This document shows, piece after piece, positions 7,369 to 14,739 of a DNA stretch of 64,000 nt; position 1 is the stretch's first letter, and the number at the start of each line of letters is the position of its first letter. Location: contig NZ_LCZJ02000018.1 in assembly GCF_001012825.1 (NCBI RefSeq), forward strand, positions 700,531 to 764,530, in the 5' to 3' direction. This DNA comes from Paenibacillus etheri. Its GTDB lineage: Bacteria > Bacillota > Bacilli > Paenibacillales > Paenibacillaceae. The notes below the pieces were generated by a model. That model made no database searches. It was not told the origin of the DNA and was given only the letters and a program-made list of their open reading frames with translations. The position numbers and the translations under genes were made by a program.

Positions 7369-7713
7369 ATGAATATCCTACAAGCTATTACACAAGAGCA
7401 ACTTCGTAAAGATATCCCGAGTTTTCGCCCGGGTGACACTTTGAAGGTGCATGTAAAAGTTATCGAGGGAACTCGTGAGCGTATCCAGTTGTTCGAAGGC
7501 GTTGTAATCAAACGTCGTGGCGGTGGAATCAGTGAGACTTTTACGGTTCGTAAAATTTCTTACGGTGTTGGTGTGGAAAGAACATTCCCAATCAACTCGC
7601 CTAAAATCGAGAAACTTGAAGTGGCTCGTCGTGGTAAAGTGCGTCGTGCTAAACTTTATTACCTTCGTGAACTACGTGGTAAAGCAGCGAGAATTAAAGA
7701 AATTCGTCGCTAG
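7369..7713 (+). CDS. rplS: 50S ribosomal protein L19
   Basis: 114 residues, standard length. It contains the signature segment [20 protein letters not shown] and [20 protein letters not shown] near the C-terminus. L19 sits at the 30S-50S interface. The frame is open upstream through the leader (from 7255), but the ATG at 7369 has an AAGGAGGA site and gives the family N-terminus [13 protein letters not shown]. It has its own promoter and terminator. Confidence 0.98.
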   Translation: MNILQAITQEQLRKDIPSFRPGDTLKVHVKVIEGTRERIQLFEGVVIKRRGGGISETFTVRKISYGVGVERTFPINSPKIEKLEVARRGKVRRAKLYYLRELRGKAARIKEIRR

Positions 7714-7726
7714 AATAGTGACAAAG

Positions 7727-7760
7727 GAAAGGGGCTTGAGTTCAAGCCCCTTTCGTTTTA
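7727..7760 (+). terminator. Rho-independent terminator of rplS
   Basis: Perfect 13-bp stem GAAAGGGGCTTGA / TCAAGCCCCTTTC with a two-base turn, then a T-rich run. Confidence 0.92.
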
Positions 7761-7771
7761 TTATTTTTTGA

Positions 7772-7869
7772 AAATATAACGAAGCATAAGTTTCACGTTA
7801 TACATTATTCTTATATTTCTCGCATAAACGCTTACCGTCTTTAAAGGACGCTGAGGGCGTTTTAGCTTG
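7772..7869 (+). repeat. Two-hairpin intergenic repeat, copy B (type I)
   Basis: Hairpin 1 is AAATATAAC...CTTATATTT with an inner ATAA-GTTTCACG-TTAT turn; this copy is slightly degenerate. Hairpin 2 is AAACGC..CGTC..GGACG..GCGTTT, ending TAGCTTG. It directly follows the rplS terminator. Confidence 0.85.
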
Positions 7870-7950
7870 GTATACATTGCGTGCGACATATACGCTTGGG
7901 GATCAGCTTCTCCGAAAAGGCCTCCTGAAGGAGTATCTGTGGAGGGGTTT

Positions 7951-7979
7951 TTGGCAGGAGTTTTTTTGTGTTGTATAGT
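7951..7979 (+). promoter_or_regulatory. Sigma-A type promoter of lepB
   Basis: TTGGCA, 17 bases, TATAGT, about 30 bases before the lepB start codon. Both boxes are close to consensus. Confidence 0.78.
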
Positions 7980-8009
7980 AAGAGTAGTATTAAGAGAGGA
8001 CGGTGAACT

Positions 8010-8618
8010 ATGCAGCAGGAACAAAGTGAAACTTTGGATTCAAGCGCGCAGAACCCACGTAAACCCAAAAACGAAGTCTTAGAATGGATCAAGGCCATAG
8101 TGATTGCTTTGGTATTGGTTTTTCTGATTCGTTGGCTTTTGTTCAAGCCTTTTATTGTAGATGGACCTTCTATGCAGCCTAATTTCCATACTGGTGAACG
8201 TGTTATCGTAAATGAGATTTTGTACGATATTAGATCTCCGCAACGGGGTGAGGTTATAGTATTCCACGTACCTTCTGAAGGTAGAGATTTTATTAAACGT
8301 GTAATTGGTGTAGCTGGAGATACCGTAAAAGTAGAAGGGGATGTAGTTACAGTTAACGGAGAGGTTGTTAACGAAACATATATCCAAGGCGCTATTGATG
8401 CTGCGCATAGAAACAACGCTCTGTATAATAATAAAGACTTCCCGAATGAAAAGTTCACGGATGGTACTGTACCTGAAGGACATGTGTTCGTTATGGGGGA
8501 TAATCGCTCGGATAGTACCGATAGCCGAATGATCGGTTATGTACCACTGGGGGATATAGTGGGTCGTGCAGATTTAATCTTCTGGCCACTAAAGGATATT
8601 ACACTGATTAACCATTAA
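8010..8618 (+). CDS. lepB: Signal peptidase I
   Basis: 202 residues. A hydrophilic N-tail, one membrane helix (about 26-45), then the S26 catalytic domain facing outside. Ser54 in DGPSMQPNF is the nucleophile and Lys96 in RDFIKRVIG the general base; the GDNRSDSTDSR box is present. It removes signal peptides from secreted proteins. The single membrane helix matches Gram-positive SipS/T types. The start ATG has a GGACGGTGA region upstream. Its position between rplS and rbgA is common in Bacilli outside B. subtilis. Confidence 0.95.
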   Translation: MQQEQSETLDSSAQNPRKPKNEVLEWIKAIVIALVLVFLIRWLLFKPFIVDGPSMQPNFHTGERVIVNEILYDIRSPQRGEVIVFHVPSEGRDFIKRVIGVAGDTVKVEGDVVTVNGEVVNETYIQGAIDAAHRNNALYNNKDFPNEKFTDGTVPEGHVFVMGDNRSDSTDSRMIGYVPLGDIVGRADLIFWPLKDITLINH

Positions 8619-8647
8619 GTTGACAGAAGTCAAAGGAGGTGACGGCA

Positions 8648-9508
8648 ATGGCCATTCAATGGTTTCCTGGTCATATGACGAAGGCTAGGCGGCAAATCGA
8701 GGATAAGCTGAAGCTGATTGATGTTGTAATAGAATTGCTTGATTCCCGTCTGCCGCTTTCCAGCCGCAATCCGATGATTGACGATATTTTGCGGGACAAG
8801 CCAAGATTGATTATTTTGAACAAAGCGGATCTGGCAGATCCGGAAATTACACGGAAGTGGCTGGCGTACTTCAAGGCACAAGGGCATGTTGCTTATCCTG
8901 TTGATGCATCTACTGGAACAGGTGTAAAGGATATTCCAGAACAGGTCAAGCTGCTGCTAAAAGAGAAGATTGACCGGCAGATTGCAAGAGGAATGAATCC
9001 GCGAGCTATGCGTGCATTGATCGTTGGTATTCCTAACGTTGGTAAATCAACACTCATTAACCGGATGGCTGGTAAGAGTATTGCTGCTACTGGTGACCGC
9101 CCGGGGGTAACCAAGGGTCAACAGTGGATTAAGACAGGCGGCAACTTGGAGCTTCTGGATACCCCAGGTATTCTATGGCCGAGGTTTGAGGACCAAGAAG
9201 TAGGTTATCGCCTAGCGGTAACGGGTGCAATAAAGGAAGAAATCCTGAATATTGAGGACATCGCCTTTTATGCAGTGAAATATTTGGTGAAGGACTACGG
9301 ATCTAGATTTCAAGAACGCTTTGGCATTGAGAAGCTTCCTGAGGATTTGGAGAATCCAGATGAGATCGTAGCTGTTTTGGAAGCCGTGGGTCGTAAACGC
9401 GGTTGTCTGATTAGCGGTGGACGTGTAGATTTGGAAAAAGCTTCGCGGGCCTTGTTACATGAGCTACGGGCTGGTAAGCTTGGACGCTTTACGCTGGAAA
9501 CGCCTTAA
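8648..9508 (+). CDS. rbgA: Ribosome biogenesis GTPase RbgA (YlqF)
   Basis: 286-residue circularly permuted GTPase that acts in late 50S assembly (uL6 and L16 incorporation). The order of motifs is diagnostic: NKADLAD (G4) first, then [13 protein letters not shown] (G1) and DTPGILWP (G3). The N-terminus [14 protein letters not shown] is the family hallmark. The frame opens at a GTG at 8639, but the ATG at 8648 is 8 bases after a strong AAAGGAGGTG site and is preferred. A terminator follows. Confidence 0.97.
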   Translation: MAIQWFPGHMTKARRQIEDKLKLIDVVIELLDSRLPLSSRNPMIDDILRDKPRLIILNKADLADPEITRKWLAYFKAQGHVAYPVDASTGTGVKDIPEQVKLLLKEKIDRQIARGMNPRAMRALIVGIPNVGKSTLINRMAGKSIAATGDRPGVTKGQQWIKTGGNLELLDTPGILWPRFEDQEVGYRLAVTGAIKEEILNIEDIAFYAVKYLVKDYGSRFQERFGIEKLPEDLENPDEIVAVLEAVGRKRGCLISGGRVDLEKASRALLHELRAGKLGRFTLETP

Positions 9509-9545
9509 GTGGCGTGAATTCTGCGTTTAATGGACTAGGTATGGA

Positions 9546-9578
9546 AGAGCCATCCGAAATTTCGGAGGCTCTTTTTTT
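9546..9578 (+). terminator. Rho-independent terminator of rbgA
   Basis: AGAGCC-CCGAAA / TTTCGG-GGCTCT stem followed by TTTTTTT. Confidence 0.92.
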
Positions 9579-9759
9579 ATGTTTTGGGGCCCCAAAAAGA
9601 ACCTGAGTACGCATCGAAGCTAAGCCTCAATTTGTGGGGGTATTTTATGGGGAATGGATCAAATTGGAACGTCTATTTTAAGATGACCATGTAAGCTTTA
9701 CTATGATAAGCTGACTTATATAGATCATTGAATAATTCATAATTGGCGGTGACAAATTA

Positions 9760-10386
9760 GTGAGTTCGTTAGATATGTTGAACTATGAAAAAGAAGGCTG
9801 GGAACAGTCTTATCGCCATATAGCAGGCGTAGATGAAGTAGGAAGAGGCTGCTTGTTTGGGGACGTCGTCGCAGCAGCGGTGATTTTGCCAGAAGGGCTT
9901 ATTATTGATGGAGTAAATGACTCCAAAAAACTTACTGCTAAAAAGAGAGATACTTTATACGAGATTATAATGGAGCAAGCACTGGCGGTGGGTGTGGGGT
10001 ATGTAGACTCTACTGTCATTGATGAGATTAATATCAAGCAAGCTTCACGTCTAGCCATGAAAAAAGCGGTAGAGAGTCTGGAACAGATTCCTGACTATAT
10101 GCTGATCGATGCTGAAAAGGTAGACCTCCCTTTGCCACAACGGGCAATTATTAAAGGAGATGCTAATAGCCAGTCCATTGCAGCAGCTTCGATTATTGCT
10201 AAAGTGACCCGAGACAGGCTGTGTGAAGGTCTGTGGGAGGAATCATACCCTGATTATGGGATTGCGATACATAAAGGTTATGCGACCAAGCTTCACCGGG
10301 AACAAATTACGGCTTTAGGTCCAACACCAATGCATCGACGTAGTTTTATTGGGCGGATTCTCGCGGAGCAGCAAACGTTATTCTAG
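9760..10386 (+). CDS. rnhB: Ribonuclease HII
   Basis: 208 residues. It cleaves the RNA strand of RNA-DNA hybrids and 5' to single ribonucleotides in DNA. The DEDD active site is visible: Asp25 and Glu26 in AGVDEVGRG, and Asp117 in YMLIDAEKV; the DSKKLTAKKR segment is typical. The GTG at 9760 follows GGCGGTGA; an internal ATG at 9775 would give a slightly shorter form. The stop codon is immediately followed by repeat copy C. Confidence 0.96.
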   Translation: MSSLDMLNYEKEGWEQSYRHIAGVDEVGRGCLFGDVVAAAVILPEGLIIDGVNDSKKLTAKKRDTLYEIIMEQALAVGVGYVDSTVIDEINIKQASRLAMKKAVESLEQIPDYMLIDAEKVDLPLPQRAIIKGDANSQSIAAASIIAKVTRDRLCEGLWEESYPDYGIAIHKGYATKLHREQITALGPTPMHRRSFIGRILAEQQTLF

Positions 10387-10482
10387 AAATATAAGAATGT
10401 ATATGTTATACGCTATACATTATCCTTATATTTTACGAGAAATGGTTATCATCCATAAAGGAAGACAAAGTCATTTCTTCTT
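10387..10482 (+). repeat. Two-hairpin intergenic repeat, copy C (type II)
   Basis: Hairpin 1 is AAATATAAG-AATGTATA ... TATACATT-ATC-CTTATATTT. Hairpin 2 is of the second type: AGAAATG ... CATTTCT, ending TCTT. Compared with copy F the outer stem changes from ACG/CGT to ATG/CAT, preserving pairing. It starts on the base after the rnhB stop codon. Confidence 0.85.
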
Positions 10483-10555
10483 AAAATGTCGCTTAAAAAA
10501 GTGAAATGAATACCGATATAGTAAGAAGAGAGAAAATGGAGGGAGGAGAAACGGT

Positions 10556-12736
10556 ATGAATATCGGAACATTGATCCGTGGATTGCTTGGAGATCATAAA
10601 CCAGGTGCGGCCAAGTCTTTAGAGTTGAAAGAAGGGCAAGTTGTTCGTGGTGTTGTTCTCTCGGTATCGGATTCAGGAAAAGAAGCGGTTGTGCAAATTC
10701 AAGGTACGCCTGTTCGTGCGGAATTAGAAACACCTCTACTGCCTGGAGAAACCATGAACTTACAAGTTGGACCACCCGGAGAAGGCGGATTACCCGTATT
10801 GAAGCCGGTCTCCCTCGGCGAAACGGTCGTAGTCACCCCTCAAAGCATGGGGGAAGCATTGGAGTCGCTAGGGCTAGCTGATTCCAAAGCAGGTCGTGAA
10901 ATCGTACTAGCGATGCAAACTGGAGGCGTCCCGCTGACGAAAGAGACAGCGGCTTTGTTGGATGCAGTAATGAGTGCTAAGCCAGCTGGTGTGCCTACAT
11001 CAGAATGGCTTGACGCAGCAGTCATTTCCGTAAAGCGGGGACTCCCTGTTACAGCTGAGAGTGTAAAAGGATTGCAGCAGGCTGTATTTGGCCCGCAGCT
11101 GCATCAGCTTTTGTCAGCATTAGAAGATCAGATTACGATATGGGCAGGGCAAATTGCTAGTGAAGAAACAACCACCACGGAACCTAAAGCCGGAATGGGT
11201 ACCAGTACTGGAAAGCTCGAACCATCGGTAACTGCAGGTGCAGCAAGTGGGAATAACGTGGGGGTTGTAGAGGGTGGCGACGTTGAAGCGGATGCTGCGC
11301 AGCTGGCAGCAAAAGGAAATGGACAAGCCGCGAGCAAAGTTGCTGATGGTACTGTTGCAAGCGGAAGTACCGCTCTTTCGGGAGGAGCTTCTGAAGGTGC
11401 ATCTGGAATTACGACTATTATGAAACCGGATGAACAAGGTGCACCAGTCAAGGTGACTCTTAACTTAGCTTCTGATAATGAAACGGGTATTGTAACGGGC
11501 AAGCCAGCGGTTCTTGATGAGGCAGCTGAAGGTGCACAGATCTCGAAGGGTGGAATGATTACAGAACCTACGGCTGGTAAAACAACACCTTCTATGGCTT
11601 CCGGCACTTTAAATAGTGCTTTAAGTGCTCAAGCAGATGGTGCAGCGAGTAGTCTTATCGGTTCCCGTGAAGTTGAGATTCAAGGTAATGCCTTGAATTT
11701 AAATAAGGATGGAGCACTGAATAGTGCTATTCATGCAGATAAGAGCCAGGCTATGAATATTGATAAGAGCGGGGCTGGGATTGGTGGCGCGAGTGTGAGC
11801 GCCGAAGGAACCACTGCTGGTGCAGCGCCTCAGGCGGCTCCACCTAGCGGGGCCGCCCTGCTCGCGAAGCTGCAGGGCGTGCTCACCGAGCTGCGCGGCA
11901 GCTTGCCGCAGCTCGCAGTGCTCCCGCCCGCTGACGCGGCGGGAGCAAACCCTGCCCCCGCGGCTGCTGCGCCGCGTGGGGAGACCCCGGCTGTGACGGC
12001 TTCGCCGATACAGCCGGACACCGCCCCACCCGCGGACGCGGAGTCGTGGGTGGGGCGGGTGCTGAAGCTGCTCGGTGCGGAGCACGAGCAGCAGGCGGTG
12101 CGCGGCGGCGCAGTAGCCGCCGCTGAGACGGCCCGCGCGGCGGCAGGTACGGCCGCGCTTGGCAGTGCGGGTGTCGGAGGCGAACAAGCCGCCGACACCT
12201 TGAAGGGCGTGCTGCTGCAGATCATGAGCAGCAGCGAGGTGCCGCCCGCGGTAAAAGAAGCCGCGAGCGGACTAGTGCAGCAGCTGACAGGACAACAGCT
12301 GCTGCTCAATACAGATCGAACAGCGCCTTTCGCGCAAGTGACGTTGTTCTTGCCGCTGCAAGGTCCAGATGGGCAGGAGACCGCTTCCGTTCATATTCAG
12401 TCGCGTCGGGGACGCAAGGGTGAATTAGATGCTGCCAATTGCAGGCTCTGGTTTGATTTGGATATGAAGCAGATCGGCCAGACGCTGGTTGATGTGCAGG
12501 TTGTTGATCGAATCGTTAGTCTTAAGCTGCATAATGATCATTCTTGGGTGCTTGAGCTGCTGGAACAGCGGCGTGATGACATTAAAACGGCAATAGAATC
12601 TATTGGTTATCAGTTGTCGGGCTTAAGAACCGAACCTTTACCCGAACTAAAGTTATCTACAGAGCTTACCAATACCCATAGTAAACTTGTTGATTATGTT
12701 CCTGATGCCTATAAAGGAGTGGATTACCGTATATGA
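10556..12736 (+). CDS. FliK-like hook-length-control-related protein (YlqG position)
   Basis: 726 residues. The N-terminal ~200 residues form a folded-looking region. A long low-complexity Ala/Gly/Ser/Thr-rich middle (about 205-540) includes a very GC-rich part. The C-terminal ~150 residues resemble the Flg_hook domain of FliK: TLFLPLQGPDG, CRLWFDLDMKQIGQTLVDVQV, and LESIGYQL-type ending. B. subtilis carries ylqG at this position. The next gene encodes an FlhB-type C-terminal domain and overlaps by 4 bp, so a FliK-FlhB-like pairing is suggested but not proven. The start has a GGAGGAG site 7 bases upstream. Confidence 0.7.
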   Translation: MNIGTLIRGLLGDHKPGAAKSLELKEGQVVRGVVLSVSDSGKEAVVQIQGTPVRAELETPLLPGETMNLQVGPPGEGGLPVLKPVSLGETVVVTPQSMGEALESLGLADSKAGREIVLAMQTGGVPLTKETAALLDAVMSAKPAGVPTSEWLDAAVISVKRGLPVTAESVKGLQQAVFGPQLHQLLSALEDQITIWAGQIASEETTTTEPKAGMGTSTGKLEPSVTAGAASGNNVGVVEGGDVEADAAQLAAKGNGQAASKVADGTVASGSTALSGGASEGASGITTIMKPDEQGAPVKVTLNLASDNETGIVTGKPAVLDEAAEGAQISKGGMITEPTAGKTTPSMASGTLNSALSAQADGAASSLIGSREVEIQGNALNLNKDGALNSAIHADKSQAMNIDKSGAGIGGASVSAEGTTAGAAPQAAPPSGAALLAKLQGVLTELRGSLPQLAVLPPADAAGANPAPAAAAPRGETPAVTASPIQPDTAPPADAESWVGRVLKLLGAEHEQQAVRGGAVAAAETARAAAGTAALGSAGVGGEQAADTLKGVLLQIMSSSEVPPAVKEAASGLVQQLTGQQLLLNTDRTAPFAQVTLFLPLQGPDGQETASVHIQSRRGRKGELDAANCRLWFDLDMKQIGQTLVDVQVVDRIVSLKLHNDHSWVLELLEQRRDDIKTAIESIGYQLSGLRTEPLPELKLSTELTNTHSKLVDYVPDAYKGVDYRI

Positions 12737-13041
12737 ATGAGAATGAGCCTGTACCTCCAATTTCACAAGGGCTCAAAAAAGCGGTCGCTCTCAAGTATAG
12801 CCCTGGACAAAGTGAGGCGCCTATCGTTGTCGCCAAAGGACAAGGGGCGATAGCGGATCTGATTCTGCAAAAAGCCAAAGAGAATGGGGTTGCTGTCCAG
12901 GAGGACGCAGCTCTCGTAGAAGTTCTTTCAAAGCTCGATCTAGATCAACAGATTCCATCTGAACTTTATCAGCTAGTGGCTGAAATCCTCAGCTTTGTGT
13001 ATCAGAGCGACCGTTCCGCCGGTGAACGGAGTCCGGAATGA
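12733..13041 (+). CDS. Stand-alone FlhB C-terminal domain protein (YlqH type)
   Basis: 102 residues aligning with the cytoplasmic tail of the FlhB encoded at 44141-45235: KKAVALKYSPGQSEAPIVVAKGQ here against HFAVALKYDGSKMEAPQIIAKGQ there, and LYQLVAEILSFVYQ against LFQAVAEVLAYVYK. It has no membrane helices. The NPTH self-cleavage site of FlhB is replaced (ISQGLKKAVAL at that point), so autocleavage is not expected. It overlaps the preceding FliK-like gene and the following yraN by 4 bp each. Family known as FlhB-like/YlqH; function unclear. Confidence 0.85.
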   Translation: MNENEPVPPISQGLKKAVALKYSPGQSEAPIVVAKGQGAIADLILQKAKENGVAVQEDAALVEVLSKLDLDQQIPSELYQLVAEILSFVYQSDRSAGERSPE

Positions 13042-13424
13042 AAGAGCCATACGCAAGAGAGCGTTTCAACCGCAAACAGAAGGGAGCCGCTGCTGAAGAC
13101 GGAGCTGTGCAGTACTTATCTACTTGTGGCTACAAGATCTTAGACCGAAATTGGCGTTGTCGAACCGGAGAACTTGATATTATTGCGGAGAACGAAGGTT
13201 GTATTATTTTTGTTGAAGTTCGCAGTCGTAGTGGAGAGCTATACCAGGGGACTCCGGAGGAATCAGTGAATACTCGAAAAATACATCAAGTGCGAAATAC
13301 AGCACAGGTATATTTGCATATGAAAGGTTATGATGATCGAAGAGTAACTTTTGATGTCATTAGCATTTTACTGAATGAGGATTTAAGTATCGCTTCTTTG
13401 GGGCATATACGTGAGGCTTTTTAA
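13038..13424 (+). CDS. yraN: UPF0102/YraN family endonuclease-like protein
   Basis: 128 residues. The pattern GELDIIAENEGCIIFVEVRSRSG (about residues 36-58) has the E...D...ExK-like arrangement of the restriction-endonuclease fold; the usual VEVK is VEVR here. The N-terminal GAAAEDGAVQYL helix is typical. The family is widespread and is thought to be linked to DNA processing, with no firm function. It overlaps the previous gene by 4 bp (ATGA). Confidence 0.9.
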   Translation: MKEPYARERFNRKQKGAAAEDGAVQYLSTCGYKILDRNWRCRTGELDIIAENEGCIIFVEVRSRSGELYQGTPEESVNTRKIHQVRNTAQVYLHMKGYDDRRVTFDVISILLNEDLSIASLGHIREAF

Positions 13425-13577
13425 GCTGCACCCCATATTCTCACGCGATTCATTATGGGCACTGGCATTCTTGTGAAAAAGTCTTTACATAGCCTCCGCA
13501 CAGTGGGTCATTTCTCAAAAGAAATGGGTAAACATTAGAGTAACTTTTTAATGTCATCATGAGGAGGGCTGTTTTAA

Positions 13578-13991
13578 GTGAAGAATAAACCTTTTGAAAT
13601 GCAGGTTAGTTTTGCTTGCCAATATTGCCAGCAGAAGATTGAAGTGAAATTTACCGCAGAGCCAGTATCCGTTGTCTGTTGTGCAAATTGCAATAAGAAC
13701 TTCACGGTTATGCGGCCCACTATAGCTGAGGAAATATTAATCGATTGGAAAAATGAGGCGCTATTTCAAAAAATCCGTGCTGATAAATCACAAAACAGCA
13801 CTAGCAGTCTCTTGGCGCTTGTTATTAAAGTCATAGAGCTTCTTACATGGCGTGATAAAGGAAATGGACAGGTGGAGGCGATTAAAGAGATGCGTAGCTG
13901 GCTCATTGAGAATGAAGAGACTCCCCCTCTAGCTGAACTGATCCAGAGCGATAATAAAAAACAATCACATAAGCGGCGTGACTGGAGATAA
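13578..13991 (+). CDS. Zinc-ribbon protein, unknown function
   Basis: 137 residues from a GTG with a GAGGAGGG site. The N-terminal part has CQYC-(20)-CANC spaced like a zinc ribbon (about residues 14-41). The rest is helical, with a mildly hydrophobic stretch (SSLLALVIKVIELL, about 74-89) and a basic tail ending KKQSHKRRDWR. No named family recognised. It sits 39 bases before a phosphoesterase gene and may be co-transcribed with it. Confidence 0.6.
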   Translation: MKNKPFEMQVSFACQYCQQKIEVKFTAEPVSVVCCANCNKNFTVMRPTIAEEILIDWKNEALFQKIRADKSQNSTSSLLALVIKVIELLTWRDKGNGQVEAIKEMRSWLIENEETPPLAELIQSDNKKQSHKRRDWR

Positions 13992-14029
13992 TCATACAAA
14001 CTATGATCAAAAAAGAAAGAAGGGTGAAT

Positions 14030-14539
14030 ATGGCTAACGTTTTTTTTACATCCGACCATCATTTTGGACATAAGTTGATTATTGATTTTGAATCCAGACC
14101 CTTTATAGATGTGGCACAAATGAATGAAGCCATGATTGAGAGCTGGAATTCAGTAGTGAATCCGGATGATAAAGTGTTTCATTTGGGAGACTTTTCGTTT
14201 CTTAATAAGGAAGCGACACATGCTATTGTGGAAAGGCTTCATGGCTATAAGATTCTAATTCTCGGCAATCATGATCGCGGCCGCGGTCGGGATTGGTGGC
14301 TTGAAGCAGGCTTTGACGAGGTTAGTGAATATCCGCTAATTTACAAGGATTTCTTTTTTCTCTCTCATGAGCCTATGTATATGAATAAACATATGCCTTA
14401 CGTAAATGTGCATGGTCATATCCACGGGCAAAAATATGAAGGAAAGAATTATTTTAACATTTGTGTGGAGCATTGGAACTATAAACCGTTGACTTTTGAA
14501 CAGATTAGGGACTCTGTCGTAGTCAGTGAAGAAGGTTGA
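14030..14539 (+). CDS. Metallophosphoesterase
   Basis: 169 residues of the calcineurin-like phosphoesterase superfamily. All metal motifs are visible: FFTSDHHFGH, LGDFSF (GD), LGNHDRG (GNHD), SHEP and VHGHIHG (GHxH). It is close to the small stand-alone phosphodiesterases, often phage- or housekeeping-associated; the substrate is not predictable. The frame opens at 14003, but the ATG at 14030 has an AGAAGGGTG site and gives the family N-terminus MANVFFTSDHH. Confidence 0.88.
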   Translation: MANVFFTSDHHFGHKLIIDFESRPFIDVAQMNEAMIESWNSVVNPDDKVFHLGDFSFLNKEATHAIVERLHGYKILILGNHDRGRGRDWWLEAGFDEVSEYPLIYKDFFFLSHEPMYMNKHMPYVNVHGHIHGQKYEGKNYFNICVEHWNYKPLTFEQIRDSVVVSEEG

Positions 14540-14608
14540 TGTAGGTCTACGGGATTATTTGTGCGTATTTATGCAATCTGATGTTTGTTTATAATTATTG
14601 AATAATTG

Positions 14609-14638
14609 TTGATTACGTAAGGATTCCATCTATATAAT
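14609..14638 (+). promoter_or_regulatory. Probable sigma-A promoter upstream of the ComM-like gene
   Basis: TTGATT, 18 bases, TATAAT, about 100 bases before the start at 14740. The -10 is perfect; the -35 is fair. Confidence 0.6.
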
Positions 14639-14666
14639 GAGATATAATAGCTAATTTATTACCGGA

Positions 14667-14687
14667 AAAAAAGGAAGCACCTTTTTT
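14667..14687 (+). terminator. Terminator-like hairpin in the leader of the ComM-like gene
   Basis: AAAAAAGG-AAGCA-CCTTTTTT. The stem is mostly A-T, with a T-run as its 3' arm. It lies between the promoter and the coding start, so it may attenuate, or it may only be a weak fold. Confidence 0.35.
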
Positions 14688-14739
14688 CTTGAAGATTTGA
14701 CACCAAACAGGGGTGTATTTCAGGAGATGAGGTGTTTTT

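Noticed and set aside
7862-8458. 198-codon minus-strand open frame over lepB
   Set aside because: Opposes the clear signal peptidase gene, has no ribosome site and includes part of repeat copy B.
11699-12309. Minus-strand open frames in the GC-rich part of the FliK-like gene
   Set aside because: High GC removes stop codons in all frames; sequences are Arg/Ala/Ser low complexity with no start signals.
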